DNA of 64,000 bases from Fenollaria timonensis (GTDB lineage: Bacteria; Bacillota; Clostridia; Tissierellales; Peptoniphilaceae), in NCBI RefSeq assembly GCF_001457835.1, contig NZ_LN898229.1, positions 302,082 to 366,081 on the forward strand, written 5' to 3'. This document shows positions 42,732 to 51,626 of the stretch, piece after piece. The position numbers and the translations under genes are program-made. Within the stretch, counting starts at the first letter, position 1. Each line of letters opens with the position of its first letter. The notes under the pieces are model-generated. The model ran no database searches. It was given only the letters and a program-made list of their open reading frames with translations, and was not told where the DNA came from.

Positions 42732-43315
42732 TGAGTATACATCCTTTAGTAATATTTTTCGCATCGATTTTTACATCGAACATGATATTCTCAAACTTCC
42801 TAGGCATGTGCTCCTTCATTGCTGTCAGCAAGAAGATAGAGACTGCAACTGGTCTAGGCATCGCGGTAACTTTTGTACTAACGATAACAACGGTTATCAA
42901 CTACTTTTTATATAAACTCGTGGTGATGTTTAACATAGAATATCTAAGATATATAATATTTATCATATCCATAGCGGCCTTCGTTCAAGTTTTGGAAATG
43001 ATTTTGGAAAAGTACGTGCCAAACCTTTATTACGCTCTTGGCATATTTCTTCCATTAATCACTGTTAACTGCGCGATACTAGGTGTAAGCTTATTCATGG
43101 TTATCAGAGAATACAATTTCCTACAAACTGTGGGCTTCGCTATAGGCAGTGGTCTTGGCTGGATGCTTGCCATCGTGTCAATGGCTGGAATTAGATCGAA
43201 GATTAAGGAAAATTCTATACCTGAAGGTCTTAGAGGCTTCCCTATCACACTGATTATCACTGGGATTATGGCGATGGCCTTCATCGGATTCTCAGGCATA
43301 GTGCAAATATCGTAG
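42731..43315 (+). CDS. nqrE: Na+-NQR subunit E
   Basis: Six-helix membrane subunit homologous to NqrD in inverted topology. FSNFLGMCSFIAVSKKIETATGLGIA and ALGIFLPLITVNCAILG hold the two Cys of the intramembrane iron site, and SGLGWMLAIVSMAGIRSKI with GLRGFPITLIITGIMAMAF is very close to Vibrio NqrE. Length 194. ATG overlaps the nqrD stop. Confidence 0.93.
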   Translation: MSIHPLVIFFASIFTSNMIFSNFLGMCSFIAVSKKIETATGLGIAVTFVLTITTVINYFLYKLVVMFNIEYLRYIIFIISIAAFVQVLEMILEKYVPNLYYALGIFLPLITVNCAILGVSLFMVIREYNFLQTVGFAIGSGLGWMLAIVSMAGIRSKIKENSIPEGLRGFPITLIITGIMAMAFIGFSGIVQIS

Positions 43316-43324
43316 GTGACGGCT

Positions 43325-44440
43325 ATGGGACAAATAATTATTACTACTTTAGTCGTAGCTGGTCTATGCGGGATATTTGCTCTACTATTGTCAATAGCGG
43401 ATAAATACATCGCGGACTATGGCCAAGTGAAACTAACTATTAACAATGAAAAAGAATATACTGTTGATGGGGGCGAGAGCTTACTATCAACACTTAGAAA
43501 TCAAAAGGTCTTCATACCATCGGCTTGCGGCGGCAAGGGCTCATGCGGCTACTGCAAGGTCAAGGTTTTAAGCGGCGCGGGCCCAGTGCTTGCGACTGAA
43601 AAACCGCAACTAAGTGAAGAAGAGCTTAAGACTAATGTGAGACTATCTTGTCAAATCAAGGTCAAGAATGATATTTCTATAGAGATACCTGAAGAGCTAT
43701 TCAACGTAAAAGAGTATGAAACTACTTTGGTTGAGAAGCTTCCACTTACTGATAGAATCACGAAATTTAGATTTGAGCTGCCTGAGGGCGAGACTATCAG
43801 CTTCAAGCCGGGTCAATACGTTCAGCTAAAGGCTGAGGCGTATCCAAAGGGCGATGACTACGAAGGATCAGACGAAGAAGTGTTCAGAGCTTACTCCATC
43901 GCCTCGAGTATCAACGATACAAAGCACATCGAGCTTCTTATCGGCTTTACTAAGGGTATATGTACTACCTACTGCCACAAGATCTTGAAGGAAGGCGACA
44001 AGGTCACTATCAACGGACCATACGGCGACTTCTATTATCATGATGATGATAGCGAGATAATTCTAGGAGCGGCAGGAACTGGTTTTGCTCCGATACGTTC
44101 GATACTAAATCACATGAAGGACCACGACATCAAGAGAAAGGCGAGATTTTACTTCGGCGCGAGAACGCCTGATGACTTGTTCTTACTTGATGAGCTAAAG
44201 GACTTCGAAGAGACTTTGTATGACTTCAAATTTATACCAGTCCTATCAAGAACAACGCCTGAAATGAATTGGGAGGGCGACACGGGACACGCGGACGACG
44301 CAATCAGAAAGTATTGCCAAGAGACTGGCAAGAACAGCTCTGCCTACCTATGCGGCTCGCCAAGGATGATAGAGTCATTAACGGCAGCGCTTAAGGACGT
44401 GGGTGTGCCTGAAGACAAAATTTACTATGACAATTTTTAG
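43325..44440 (+). CDS. nqrF: Na+-NQR subunit F (NADH dehydrogenase subunit)
   Basis: Electron-input subunit: one N-terminal membrane helix, a [2Fe-2S] domain with Cys68, Cys74, Cys77 (CGGKGSCGYC) and Cys109 (LSCQIK), then a ferredoxin-reductase module with FAD motif RAYSIAS and NADH motif GAAGTGFAPIRS, ending DKIYYDNF with the usual aromatic C-terminus. Length about 371. The ATG at 43325 is favoured by AGGTGA at six bases; a GTG at 43316 is possible. Presence of NqrF rather than RnfB/RnfC shows this is an Nqr-type complex. Confidence 0.93.
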   Translation: MGQIIITTLVVAGLCGIFALLLSIADKYIADYGQVKLTINNEKEYTVDGGESLLSTLRNQKVFIPSACGGKGSCGYCKVKVLSGAGPVLATEKPQLSEEELKTNVRLSCQIKVKNDISIEIPEELFNVKEYETTLVEKLPLTDRITKFRFELPEGETISFKPGQYVQLKAEAYPKGDDYEGSDEEVFRAYSIASSINDTKHIELLIGFTKGICTTYCHKILKEGDKVTINGPYGDFYYHDDDSEIILGAAGTGFAPIRSILNHMKDHDIKRKARFYFGARTPDDLFLLDELKDFEETLYDFKFIPVLSRTTPEMNWEGDTGHADDAIRKYCQETGKNSSAYLCGSPRMIESLTAALKDVGVPEDKIYYDNF

Positions 44441-44461
44441 ATAAAAACAAAATAATGACAG

Positions 44462-44488
44462 AGCCCCGATGCACTTAGCATTGGGGCT
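44462..44488 (+). terminator. Terminator of the nqr operon
   Basis: AGCCCCGATGC pairs with GCATTGGGGCT, followed by TGTTTGT. Confidence 0.8.
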
Positions 44489-44541
44489 TGTTTGTATCTC
44501 ATCCACTTTGGGTATAGGTATTATCGAGAGAGGATGATTAT

Positions 44542-45075
44542 ATGAAGAAAACAATTTTAATACTTTCCTTAGTGCTTTCACTTGCACTTGTGGGCTGCCA
44601 AAGCGGTACCGACAAAGCAAAGGACGCAGCTGAGGCTTTAAATGCGGTTACATTGTCTGCAGAAGACGCAGTAAAGATATTCACTGATAAATATGCTGGC
44701 GTGAGCGTTGATGACATTAGCTTTGAAATGGAAAAAGGAAGCTATGTTTACGAGATCAATGGCTTTGACGATGCTAATGAATATGAGCTGGAGATAAATG
44801 CAGCAGACGGAAGCATAATCAAGGACGAGAGCGAAAAGGACAGAGATCTTGACGATAAGGCGATAGACCTTGCTTTACTTGGCAATGCCAACGAGCTAAT
44901 CGAAAGCGCAAAAACTGATGCAGGCGAAGGCTTTTATTTAGACTCATACAGCATAGACGTGGAAGATAGTGGCAGCAACACAAATATCGAAATCGAAGTG
45001 AAAAATGCAAATGGCAAAGACATCGAGTACGAATACAATTTAGAGACAAAAGAATTGATTAAAAAGGATAAATAG
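44542..45075 (+). CDS. Lipoprotein with PepSY-like domains
   Basis: Exported lipoprotein of 177 residues with lipobox ALVGC (Cys at about residue 19). Two repeats with the PepSY pattern follow: LSAEDAVKIFTDKYAG...YEINGFDDANEYELEINAADGSIIK, and a second more diverged one with SYSIDVEDSGSNTNIEIEVKNANGKDIEYEYNLETKELIK. PepSY domains are thought to inhibit proteases or bind partners at the cell surface. GAGAGGAT precedes the ATG. It follows the nqr terminator and has its own terminator, so it is probably monocistronic. Confidence 0.8.
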   Translation: MKKTILILSLVLSLALVGCQSGTDKAKDAAEALNAVTLSAEDAVKIFTDKYAGVSVDDISFEMEKGSYVYEINGFDDANEYELEINAADGSIIKDESEKDRDLDDKAIDLALLGNANELIESAKTDAGEGFYLDSYSIDVEDSGSNTNIEIEVKNANGKDIEYEYNLETKELIKKDK

Positions 45076-45088
45076 TTTAAACGCGAAA

Positions 45089-45117
45089 ATCCCCGGTACG
45101 AATTTGTATCGGGGATT
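45089..45117. terminator. Bidirectional terminator after the PepSY lipoprotein gene
   Basis: AATCCCCGGTAC pairs with GTATCGGGGATT, followed by ATTTTATTT on the plus strand; it lies between convergent genes. Confidence 0.8.
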
Positions 45118-45120
45118 ATT

Positions 45121-45756
45121 TTATTTGTTAATATTATTTTGTTTTTTTACTTCTTTCCAAACCTCTCTAAATCTATTTCCATCAAATTTCGCATTTTTAC
45201 TCATATCATCAAATGAATCATATTCTTTAATATTATTTAGGAACCCTGCATAGGTCTTTTCCTTTCCTAAAACAACTATTGCATCCTTACCCTTATAAAT
45301 AAATTCACATCCTTTTTTAAATTGTATCCAATCTTCAACAGTAATCACTTCATCTTCGACCACATCAGATATATGCCTTAAAAATGAGGCATAAAATCTG
45401 TCGTCACATAGCAAAAATATATCCTCATCTTTATTGACTTTGGCTTGCATTGCAATTTCATGTTCAAAAGTAAAGTAGCTGTGTTTGTTAGCATATATAT
45501 CTAAATCTTTATCACCCTCATAAAGCAATTCAAGAGCATCTTTCCATATATCACAATATTCACCAAATATAAAATAATGTTTATAGCCAGCACTATATAA
45601 TTTCTGTGCGGCTGGATAAATCCACTGCATACTTCTGTTGAGTCCAGCAACAATGAAGCATATTTTTGACTCTATAGGCTCAAAAATCAAATCTAATGTA
45701 AAGCAAAGGCAAATATTGTCGTATACCCATTCATAATTACCAAGATTATTATCCAT
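45121..45756 (-). CDS. Protein of unknown function
   Basis: A 211-residue protein with no recognised family. It looks soluble and acidic-aromatic, with a Rossmann-like start (KICFIVAGLNRSMQWIYPAAQKLYSAGYKHYFIFGEYCDIW) and a second half with EDIFLLCDDRFYASFLRHISD. AAGGAAAG lies upstream. It is the last gene of a leftward group with a HIRAN protein and a broken J-domain gene; the 22-base gap to the HIRAN gene suggests cotranscription. Confidence 0.65.
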   Translation of the reverse strand: MDNNLGNYEWVYDNICLCFTLDLIFEPIESKICFIVAGLNRSMQWIYPAAQKLYSAGYKHYFIFGEYCDIWKDALELLYEGDKDLDIYANKHSYFTFEHEIAMQAKVNKDEDIFLLCDDRFYASFLRHISDVVEDEVITVEDWIQFKKGCEFIYKGKDAIVVLGKEKTYAGFLNNIKEYDSFDDMSKNAKFDGNRFREVWKEVKKQNNINK

Positions 45757-45778
45757 ATAAAACTTTCCTTTTGCCTAG

Positions 45779-46171
45779 CTAGTCTTTTAAATATATATCT
45801 ATCTCTATCCTAACCCAAGCTTCGACTATTTCCTTGGTTTTGACCTTGGCGTAGAGCTCCTTGCCAGCATCCATAAGCCTTGCGAAGACGATGTTGTCTT
45901 CTCTTGGTATGTAGCCAAGCTTTTCTTCTTTCTCCGTTTCCACGCGTATGGCTAAGTCGTCGTGCTTATTGTCTTCTCTAAAGAAAGATAGCCTGTCACC
46001 TATATTGATGTTCTTTTCAATCTCGAAAATATTATCAACATGCGTTGTGCCTGCGACATGCGTTGTAAATAGATATATCTCGCGCTCGAATGGCTTTGGA
46101 ACGACAAGACCACCAGTGCCAAGTAAAACACCTAAAAGGCCGCCGCCATCTTTTTTAACTAAATCACTCAT
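45779..46171 (-). CDS. HIRAN-domain protein
   Basis: The HIRAN domain (about residues 33-128) shows TTHVAGTTHVDNIFEIEKNINIGDRLSFFREDNKHDDLAIRV, with the conserved beta-barrel residues, and EEKLGYIPREDNIVFARLMDAG. In eukaryotic remodelers HIRAN binds DNA 3' ends; free-standing bacterial versions are usually thought to recognise damaged or stalled DNA. AAGGTGAT precedes the ATG. It lies 27 bases after the J-domain-like gene. Confidence 0.85.
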   Translation of the reverse strand: MSDLVKKDGGGLLGVLLGTGGLVVPKPFEREIYLFTTHVAGTTHVDNIFEIEKNINIGDRLSFFREDNKHDDLAIRVETEKEEKLGYIPREDNIVFARLMDAGKELYAKVKTKEIVEAWVRIEIDIYLKD

Positions 46172-46198
46172 TTTATCACCTTATATTATATTTTTATC

Positions 46199-47017
46199 TT
46201 ATTCTATTTCTGGCTCATCTCTTTTACCCATTAGTTTTTGTATTTCATCAATAATATTATCTATGGCTTCTTGAAAAAGCTTTATGTCTTTACGTAGCTG
46301 CGCCTGTCTCTCTCTTTTGAGTTTCTCATCATCTAGGTAGACTTTCAAATTGTATGGGAAGCTGTGTTTTATACCTTCCATATCAAGCTCGACCTTCATG
46401 ATCAAAGCTTGAAGACGCGATTTTTCTTCTGCAAGCTCAAGAACTGTCTTTGGCATATCTCCCTCTCCTGCTTCACCAGTCACTTCAAAGATAAGCTTCA
46501 TGGTCTCGATATCACCAAGTTTGTACGCATTAACAGCCTTCATGAAGAGATCCATCTCTTCTTTAGAAGCATGCGAGTTAAGATCGGGATGCAGCTTTTT
46601 GACAATAGTCCTATACATGTCCTTAAGGGCCTTGCTATCATCATCTGAAAGGAATTTACCCTCGCTTCTTGCTAAAGCATCGTCGACTTCCTTGAGCCTT
46701 TCTCTTAGCTTGCGTTTGTACTCCTGAAACTCTTTTTCAAGCAGCTCCTCGATGTCTATCAAAGATATTCTTTCTTTTTTATAAAGCCTTGCCTGTATAA
46801 GCTCTTTCTTCCTCTTAAGCCTTTGATATGTAATACTTAAATTGTATAGCTTTTATTCAAGGTAGCCAATCTCTACCATGTACTTCATCTTGATATTTTC
46901 ACATGTCGTATAAACAAGCTCGTCACGCTCACTTAGCCTGTGCGCAAGCTTTTTGCGTAGCTCCTTTATATCTTCACGCATGCTGCCGCTGTCTTTGAAT
47001 TCAAATATATCCGCCAT
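46199..47017 (-). pseudogene. J-domain-like coiled-coil protein, interrupted by an in-frame TAA
   Basis: The frame from ATG 47017 (GAGGTGG upstream) reads MADIFEFKDSGSMREDIKEL, continues to VEIGYLE, meets TAA at 46853-46855, and carries on in the same frame as KLYNLSITYQRLKRKKELIQ into the long downstream part, which contains a partial J domain (YRTIVKKLHPDLNSHASKEE, with HPD) and a C-terminal coiled coil. Relatives have Tyr at the stop position (from memory), so one base change explains the lesion. The 187-residue downstream part could be reinitiated, but no ribosome site is evident there. Confidence 0.75.
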
Positions 47018-47108
47018 AGTCCACCTCTTTAACTAATTATATCACTATAATCTACAATTTTCAAGGCAAAGAAAAGCTCTCTACTTAATAAGTAAAGAGC
47101 GAATTTAT

Positions 47109-47569
47109 TTATTCAATACTATTTAATCCATCATAAAGCTCATTGAAGGACTTAATCCTCTTCATCCTTCCGTATGAAAGCTCTTTGTTCTCGCCAAACT
47201 CGTACAAAAAGCACTTTGCGAGCTCTTCGACTGTCACTTCAAGTGTCGTGAAAACTCTTGATAAGCAAAGTTTTGCGCCTTGCTCCCTTCGTCGAACATA
47301 TTTATAATCATCGATTCACAAACTTGATCGAGTGGATACATTTTTATATGCATTAGCTCATGAACTATGGTTTCTTCGATGTTCTCGTCTTTTGGATTTA
47401 CTGCGTTTAGCATTAGCACCGCCTTTTTGTCTGTAGGGTCTATCTTGAAATCGCCCGTCTTCTTCCATTCGGGATCTTCGACAAATTCAAGCCTTATGTC
47501 CCACTCAGGCACTATGCGTAGCTTTTTTGTGTATTTATCAAATAATTCTTTTACTTTTTCTCTGTCCAT
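47109..47569 (-). pseudogene. Metallopeptidase-like protein (HELMH), frameshifted near the C-terminus
   Basis: Residues 1-111 read normally, with the zinc motif IVHELMHIKMYPLDQ near residue 70 and SD AAGAGGT. The frame ends SRHLK, but the next frame continues without a break as EVTVEELAKCFLYEFGENKE and SYGRMKRIKSFNELYDGLNS to a stop at 47109-47111. The likely original is a protein of about 152 residues that lost one base near 47240. The truncated product keeps the HExxH motif and may retain some function. No signal peptide is present. Confidence 0.7.
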
Positions 47570-47583
47570 ATTTTACCTCTTTT

Positions 47584-48207
47584 CTATTTAATAACTATGC
47601 TAATGGTATAGCCGCCACTCTTAATCGATTCTGCTTTGATTACTTTGCCATCATCAATCACTATGCCATCATCAATTTTTTTTACGCTAATGGTCCTCGC
47701 ATCTTTATAAAAGCCTTTGCCGATGTATTTTAGATAGGCTTCAAGGGCTGTGAAGCGCATAAGAAATTCTTCCTTATTATTATAAGCGCCATCATCGAAG
47801 TTCAAAAATTTTGTTCTTTTAAACTTTTCTAGATCAATATTGCGGCTATTGTCTTCTATATCAATGCCTATCGCTTCACTTGCGACTGCCACGAGTGAAA
47901 TGTCTCTAGTATGTGAGATGCTAAAGTCTTTTTCCCAGCCTTCTATATATGGCTTGCCATATTCATTTAGCTTCCATATAGGCTCTGCGCCGCCATTCTC
48001 TAGTAAAAAAAGTATATTGACTAGGCCTCTCGTCTTTATAAAGCGAAGTTTATCTTCTGCGCTGCTGATCTCATCTAGCCTTGCCTTGTTTAATAAATCT
48101 AGATGCTTTAGAAAATCACTTTCCTTTCGCAAAGCCATTGGCAATTTGAAAATTACCCTCTCAGCTAAATTTACATCGCTTAAATCTTTTGGTGAAGTGA
48201 CTTCCAT
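47584..48207 (-). CDS. 4'-phosphopantetheinyl transferase, Sfp family
   Basis: Activates carrier proteins by adding phosphopantetheine from CoA. DFSISHTRDISLVAVASEAIGIDIED carries the Mg/CoA-binding residues, and FTALEAYLKYIGKGF is the second Sfp signature. About 207 residues from the start at 48207, which lies 17 bases after the stop of the preceding gene; an upstream in-frame ATG at 48252 overlaps that gene and is possible. It closes an operon that contains an acyl-carrier protein, its obvious substrate. Confidence 0.88.
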   Translation of the reverse strand: MEVTSPKDLSDVNLAERVIFKLPMALRKESDFLKHLDLLNKARLDEISSAEDKLRFIKTRGLVNILFLLENGGAEPIWKLNEYGKPYIEGWEKDFSISHTRDISLVAVASEAIGIDIEDNSRNIDLEKFKRTKFLNFDDGAYNNKEEFLMRFTALEAYLKYIGKGFYKDARTISVKKIDDGIVIDDGKVIKAESIKSGGYTISIVIK

Positions 48208-48223
48208 TAGCCTAAAATTTTTA

Positions 48224-49969
48224 CTAGTATTCACTGATATCGGTCTTTTCATCTATATTGATTCTCTTAAGCTTTTTAAGCGTCTCAGGAAGTCCCTTTA
48301 CGATGTAATTTTTGCCTGGCTTAACACCTAAAGTCACTTTGTAGCCCTCTTCTTCAGCGATTAACTCGCTTAGGCCGTCTATGTCGCCCTCTGGATAAGC
48401 AAATACAAGTGGTTCGCCGTCTGCAAACTCTTTGTAAAGCGCCTTGAACTTGGCTGAGTCTTCTTTAAAGGCTTTGACGTAAGTCTCTTCGCTCTCGCCC
48501 GGAAGCCTCTTCGCAGTCCTTCTGAACGTGTATTTATCGCTCGGATAAGCTTGATGCATCCAGTATGTGTGTGAGCCAAACTCAATCACATCTGACATCT
48601 CTTTTGCCTCGGCCGCACTAAAGTGCTCGTAGATATCTTTATCTGTATCTGGATACTTATTTAGGCCCATGGTCTTGCCAACTGGGAATATTGTCGCCTT
48701 TGCGCCATATTTCTTAAGTAGTGGATAGGCTATTGTATAATTTGATCTATAACCATCGTCAAAGGTTAAGACGCAGAACTTTTCTGGGAGATATGCATCG
48801 CCATTAACATAGTCATATATATCCTTAAAGGAAACTGTCTTAATATTATTTTCTTGTAAATATTTTAAAACGCTCTCGAACTTTTCTTTCGTGATGATGT
48901 AAGCGTTTTTCGGGTCCTCGTCTATGTGATGCAGCTCGAAGATGTAAAACTCTCTCGCATCGGGCTTTGCCTCTGTATATAGCGGCGCTTCGGCCTTGTC
49001 GACGTAGCGGCCAAAGTCCTTACGACCTGCGTAAATGGTCTCGAGCATCATCTTGCCAAGGGCGTTTCTGAAATGAGCCGGGTCGTAGAAAAATCTCGGA
49101 TCGTTCTCGTACTCAGTTCCTGTGAAGTCCCAGAAAGGGCTGATCTCAGCAAGTCCCTTGTAGTAGCTCTCCACCTCGGCCTTGTCGTAGCGAGCCGTCT
49201 CGTCCTTATACATTGGGCATAAAAGCATTGTAAGCTCGACTCCAGCATCGTCACAGGCTTTTTTCATGCGGCGAATTGCTTCAAGCGCATCATTTGCATG
49301 TGCCATCTCAAGCTTAGTGTAGTCCTTATTAAAGCCTTTTTCTGCCTTGTAATCGTCCTCGCTGCCGATGTACTCGATGTCCCTTTGGCTCTTGTCGTAA
49401 GAACCGTCAAGGCTGAAGACGTCGAAGCTCTCTTGAACAAGCGATCTCTTCCCCATTGCCCTAAATTTTTCAATCGCATTTCTTGGATTAGCAAAGAGGT
49501 ATCTCGCATAAAACAAAATTTTGCTCTCACCAGAAACATCTGGATTCATGTAGTAGTTTAGTGAAGTCCTCTCGCCGTTGTACCTAAGCGCCGATGGTAT
49601 TGAAAGTGGCAGTATCACTGACTCGACCTCATAATTTTTCAAAATATAATCTAAATTCTTCTCAACAACATAAAGGTCCGCGCCATAAGAGAAGAGGTTA
49701 AAATACTTTTTGCCAGTGTATTTCTCAAGCTCCTCTGTGGGAATGGATGAAGCGCCACTTGCTCCCAAAATGAAGTTCTTGTAATCTTTTCCCTTGATGT
49801 ACTCAATCTTAGCTGTCCTTGGGTTTTGTGTAAAATCATAAGTATACCACTTAGTAAATCTATCGCCAAAGACGTTGAATGGGTCAGCCACTACATTTAA
49901 AATGGCTATGATAATGGCAATAATTAAGATGCACGCAAAAAATATTCTGATGAATTTTTTCTCTTTCAT
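48224..49969 (-). CDS. Fusion of a DltD/AlgJ-like SGNH hydrolase and a NodB-type polysaccharide deacetylase
   Basis: Membrane-anchored extracellular protein of 581 residues. One N-terminal helix (FFACILIIAIIIAILNVVADPF) precedes an SGNH-like domain (about 35-330) with FILGASGASSIPTEEL (serine block) and the terminal DPAHFRNALG (Asp/His block). The second domain (about 345-575) is NodB-like: VLTFDDGYRSNYT (metal-binding Asp), FGSHTYWMH (metal-binding His) and FAYPEGDID. The first half occupies the position of DltD in dlt operons. A deacetylase fused to it suggests removal of an acetyl group from the polymer or from the transferred group. TAGGTGAT lies upstream. Confidence 0.85.
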   Translation of the reverse strand: MKEKKFIRIFFACILIIAIIIAILNVVADPFNVFGDRFTKWYTYDFTQNPRTAKIEYIKGKDYKNFILGASGASSIPTEELEKYTGKKYFNLFSYGADLYVVEKNLDYILKNYEVESVILPLSIPSALRYNGERTSLNYYMNPDVSGESKILFYARYLFANPRNAIEKFRAMGKRSLVQESFDVFSLDGSYDKSQRDIEYIGSEDDYKAEKGFNKDYTKLEMAHANDALEAIRRMKKACDDAGVELTMLLCPMYKDETARYDKAEVESYYKGLAEISPFWDFTGTEYENDPRFFYDPAHFRNALGKMMLETIYAGRKDFGRYVDKAEAPLYTEAKPDAREFYIFELHHIDEDPKNAYIITKEKFESVLKYLQENNIKTVSFKDIYDYVNGDAYLPEKFCVLTFDDGYRSNYTIAYPLLKKYGAKATIFPVGKTMGLNKYPDTDKDIYEHFSAAEAKEMSDVIEFGSHTYWMHQAYPSDKYTFRRTAKRLPGESEETYVKAFKEDSAKFKALYKEFADGEPLVFAYPEGDIDGLSELIAEEEGYKVTLGVKPGKNYIVKGLPETLKKLKRINIDEKTDISEY

Positions 49970-49977
49970 ATAATCAC

Positions 49978-51408
49978 CTAATAATTTCTATAGATAAAGT
50001 CTACTTTTGTAAAGCCACTCGCAAATACGCCGAAGTATGCGACGAAAGCCATAAATATAATTAGTCCTGTGAATAAATAGATTGGTTTTAGCTTAAGAAC
50101 TTTTTCTTTCACGTCGATTTCTTTCTCTTCAGCGAGTGAAACGATGAAGACTAAGATAAGCGAGATAAGTATAACAGCGTAGTCAAGCTTACTTAAGCCA
50201 GTCGCTGCGTATCTGAAGCTCCTATCGACAAGGGTCTTCTTCATCATGTGAAGGGCTGTTCTAAGGCCAGCTGATCTCGTAAAATACCTACCTATAAAGA
50301 CTATGAGTAGCGTTGAGCATATTTTTAAGACTCTATAAGTAAGTGAAGTATCTTTTAAGCCGATTTTTTCTCTGAAGGCTTTATTTCTATCTTCAAAGAT
50401 AAGTCCCAAACTGATTATCGTACCGTTATATAGACCGAAGGCCAAAAAGTTTAGACCAGCGCCATGCCATATACCTATGATGAAGTAAACAACAAAGCTT
50501 GCTATACTTAGTGTTAGGTACTTACCAAACTTGCGGCCAAGGTGCTTTCTTGACTTTTTGTTGATAAAGACAAAGGCCTTTGACAAGGATAGACTGTAGA
50601 AAACGTAGTCCTTCATCCACGAGCCAAGACTTGTGTGCCAGCGTCTCCAAAAGTCTGCAAGACTTGTCGCGAAGAATGGCCTTTTGAAGTTTCGATCAAG
50701 CTTCACGCCAAATAAATAGGCTGCGCCTCTTGCGACGTCGATGCCGCCTGAAAAGTCACAGTAAATTTGAATTGAATAAAATATAATTGCAATAAAAACA
50801 AAGATGCCCGAATATAAATCTGGCTCAGTAAAAACTTTGTTCACAAAAACCGCTGCCCTATCGGCAATGACAAGCTTCTTGAAGAAGCCGTAAAGAATTA
50901 GCATAAGTCCATATGAAATGTCTGTGACACTGCTATCGTCATGATAAAGGCCATTAGAAATATCGTCGTAGCGAGAAATAGGTCCTTGCATCATTTGCGG
51001 GAAGAATGAAACGAAGAGCGAGTACTTGAAAATGTTCTTTTGCGCCTCGTACTTGCCCCTATAAACATCAATCACGTAACCAGTCGCCATGAATGTGTAG
51101 AATGAAATGCCAAGCGGAATGAAGTTCTCGAAAATATTGACCCTCGTAAACTTAACTAGACTTAGCATGCCAAAATTTAAAATGAGTGTGAGCGCCAAGA
51201 CGAGTTTATTCTTATGCTTTTCTAAATAAATGGCAGAAAAATAAGTGCTTAAAATTACAAAGATTAAGTAGACAAAGGCCTTTACACTGAAGCTTGCATA
51301 ATAAGCTAAAGAGATGAGTAAAAGCGCCTGCCACTTGTACTTAGCAATCTTAAACACAATAAAGGAACATAGTAAAAATACTATGAAAGTGAAGCTTGTA
51401 AAACTCAT
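49978..51408 (-). CDS. MBOAT-family O-acyltransferase (DltB/AlgI-like)
   Basis: Polytopic membrane acyltransferase of 476 residues with about eleven hydrophobic segments. The AlgI/DltB motif ADFWRRWHTSLGSWMKDYVFYSL and the catalytic His in IIGIWHGAGLNFLAFGLYNG are complete. In the Dlt pathway such a protein passes an acyl group from a carrier protein across the membrane. ATG overlaps the carrier-protein stop (ATGA), so their synthesis is coupled. Confidence 0.93.
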   Translation of the reverse strand: MSFTSFTFIVFLLCSFIVFKIAKYKWQALLLISLAYYASFSVKAFVYLIFVILSTYFSAIYLEKHKNKLVLALTLILNFGMLSLVKFTRVNIFENFIPLGISFYTFMATGYVIDVYRGKYEAQKNIFKYSLFVSFFPQMMQGPISRYDDISNGLYHDDSSVTDISYGLMLILYGFFKKLVIADRAAVFVNKVFTEPDLYSGIFVFIAIIFYSIQIYCDFSGGIDVARGAAYLFGVKLDRNFKRPFFATSLADFWRRWHTSLGSWMKDYVFYSLSLSKAFVFINKKSRKHLGRKFGKYLTLSIASFVVYFIIGIWHGAGLNFLAFGLYNGTIISLGLIFEDRNKAFREKIGLKDTSLTYRVLKICSTLLIVFIGRYFTRSAGLRTALHMMKKTLVDRSFRYAATGLSKLDYAVILISLILVFIVSLAEEKEIDVKEKVLKLKPIYLFTGLIIFMAFVAYFGVFASGFTKVDFIYRNY

Positions 51409-51626
51409 TGCAATGATTTAATTAGTTTCTCTATCGCTAAAACGTTTGCGAAATTTTCTGGCAATAGCTCGGAAACTTGTATTTTAACGCCAAAAGCGTC
51501 GTTTAATTCTATGACTAAAGTCACTATGTCGAAGGAGTCAAGTATGCCTTCTTCTATGATCTCAGTTGTGTCCTCAACCTCTTCTCCAGTGACGTCTTCG
51601 ATGATTTCTTTTATTTTTTCTTTCAT
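51405..51626 (-). CDS. Acyl/peptidyl carrier protein (DltC-like)
   Basis: 73-residue carrier. EEGILDSFDIVTLVIELND contains the Ser (in LDSFD) that takes phosphopantetheine. The start at 51626 (MKEKIKEII) has GGAGGG upstream and overlaps the acetyltransferase stop. It lies directly before the MBOAT gene and is presumably loaded by the AMP-ligase of this operon and primed by the Sfp protein encoded at its end. Confidence 0.93.
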   Translation of the reverse strand: MKEKIKEIIEDVTGEEVEDTTEIIEEGILDSFDIVTLVIELNDAFGVKIQVSELLPENFANVLAIEKLIKSLQ

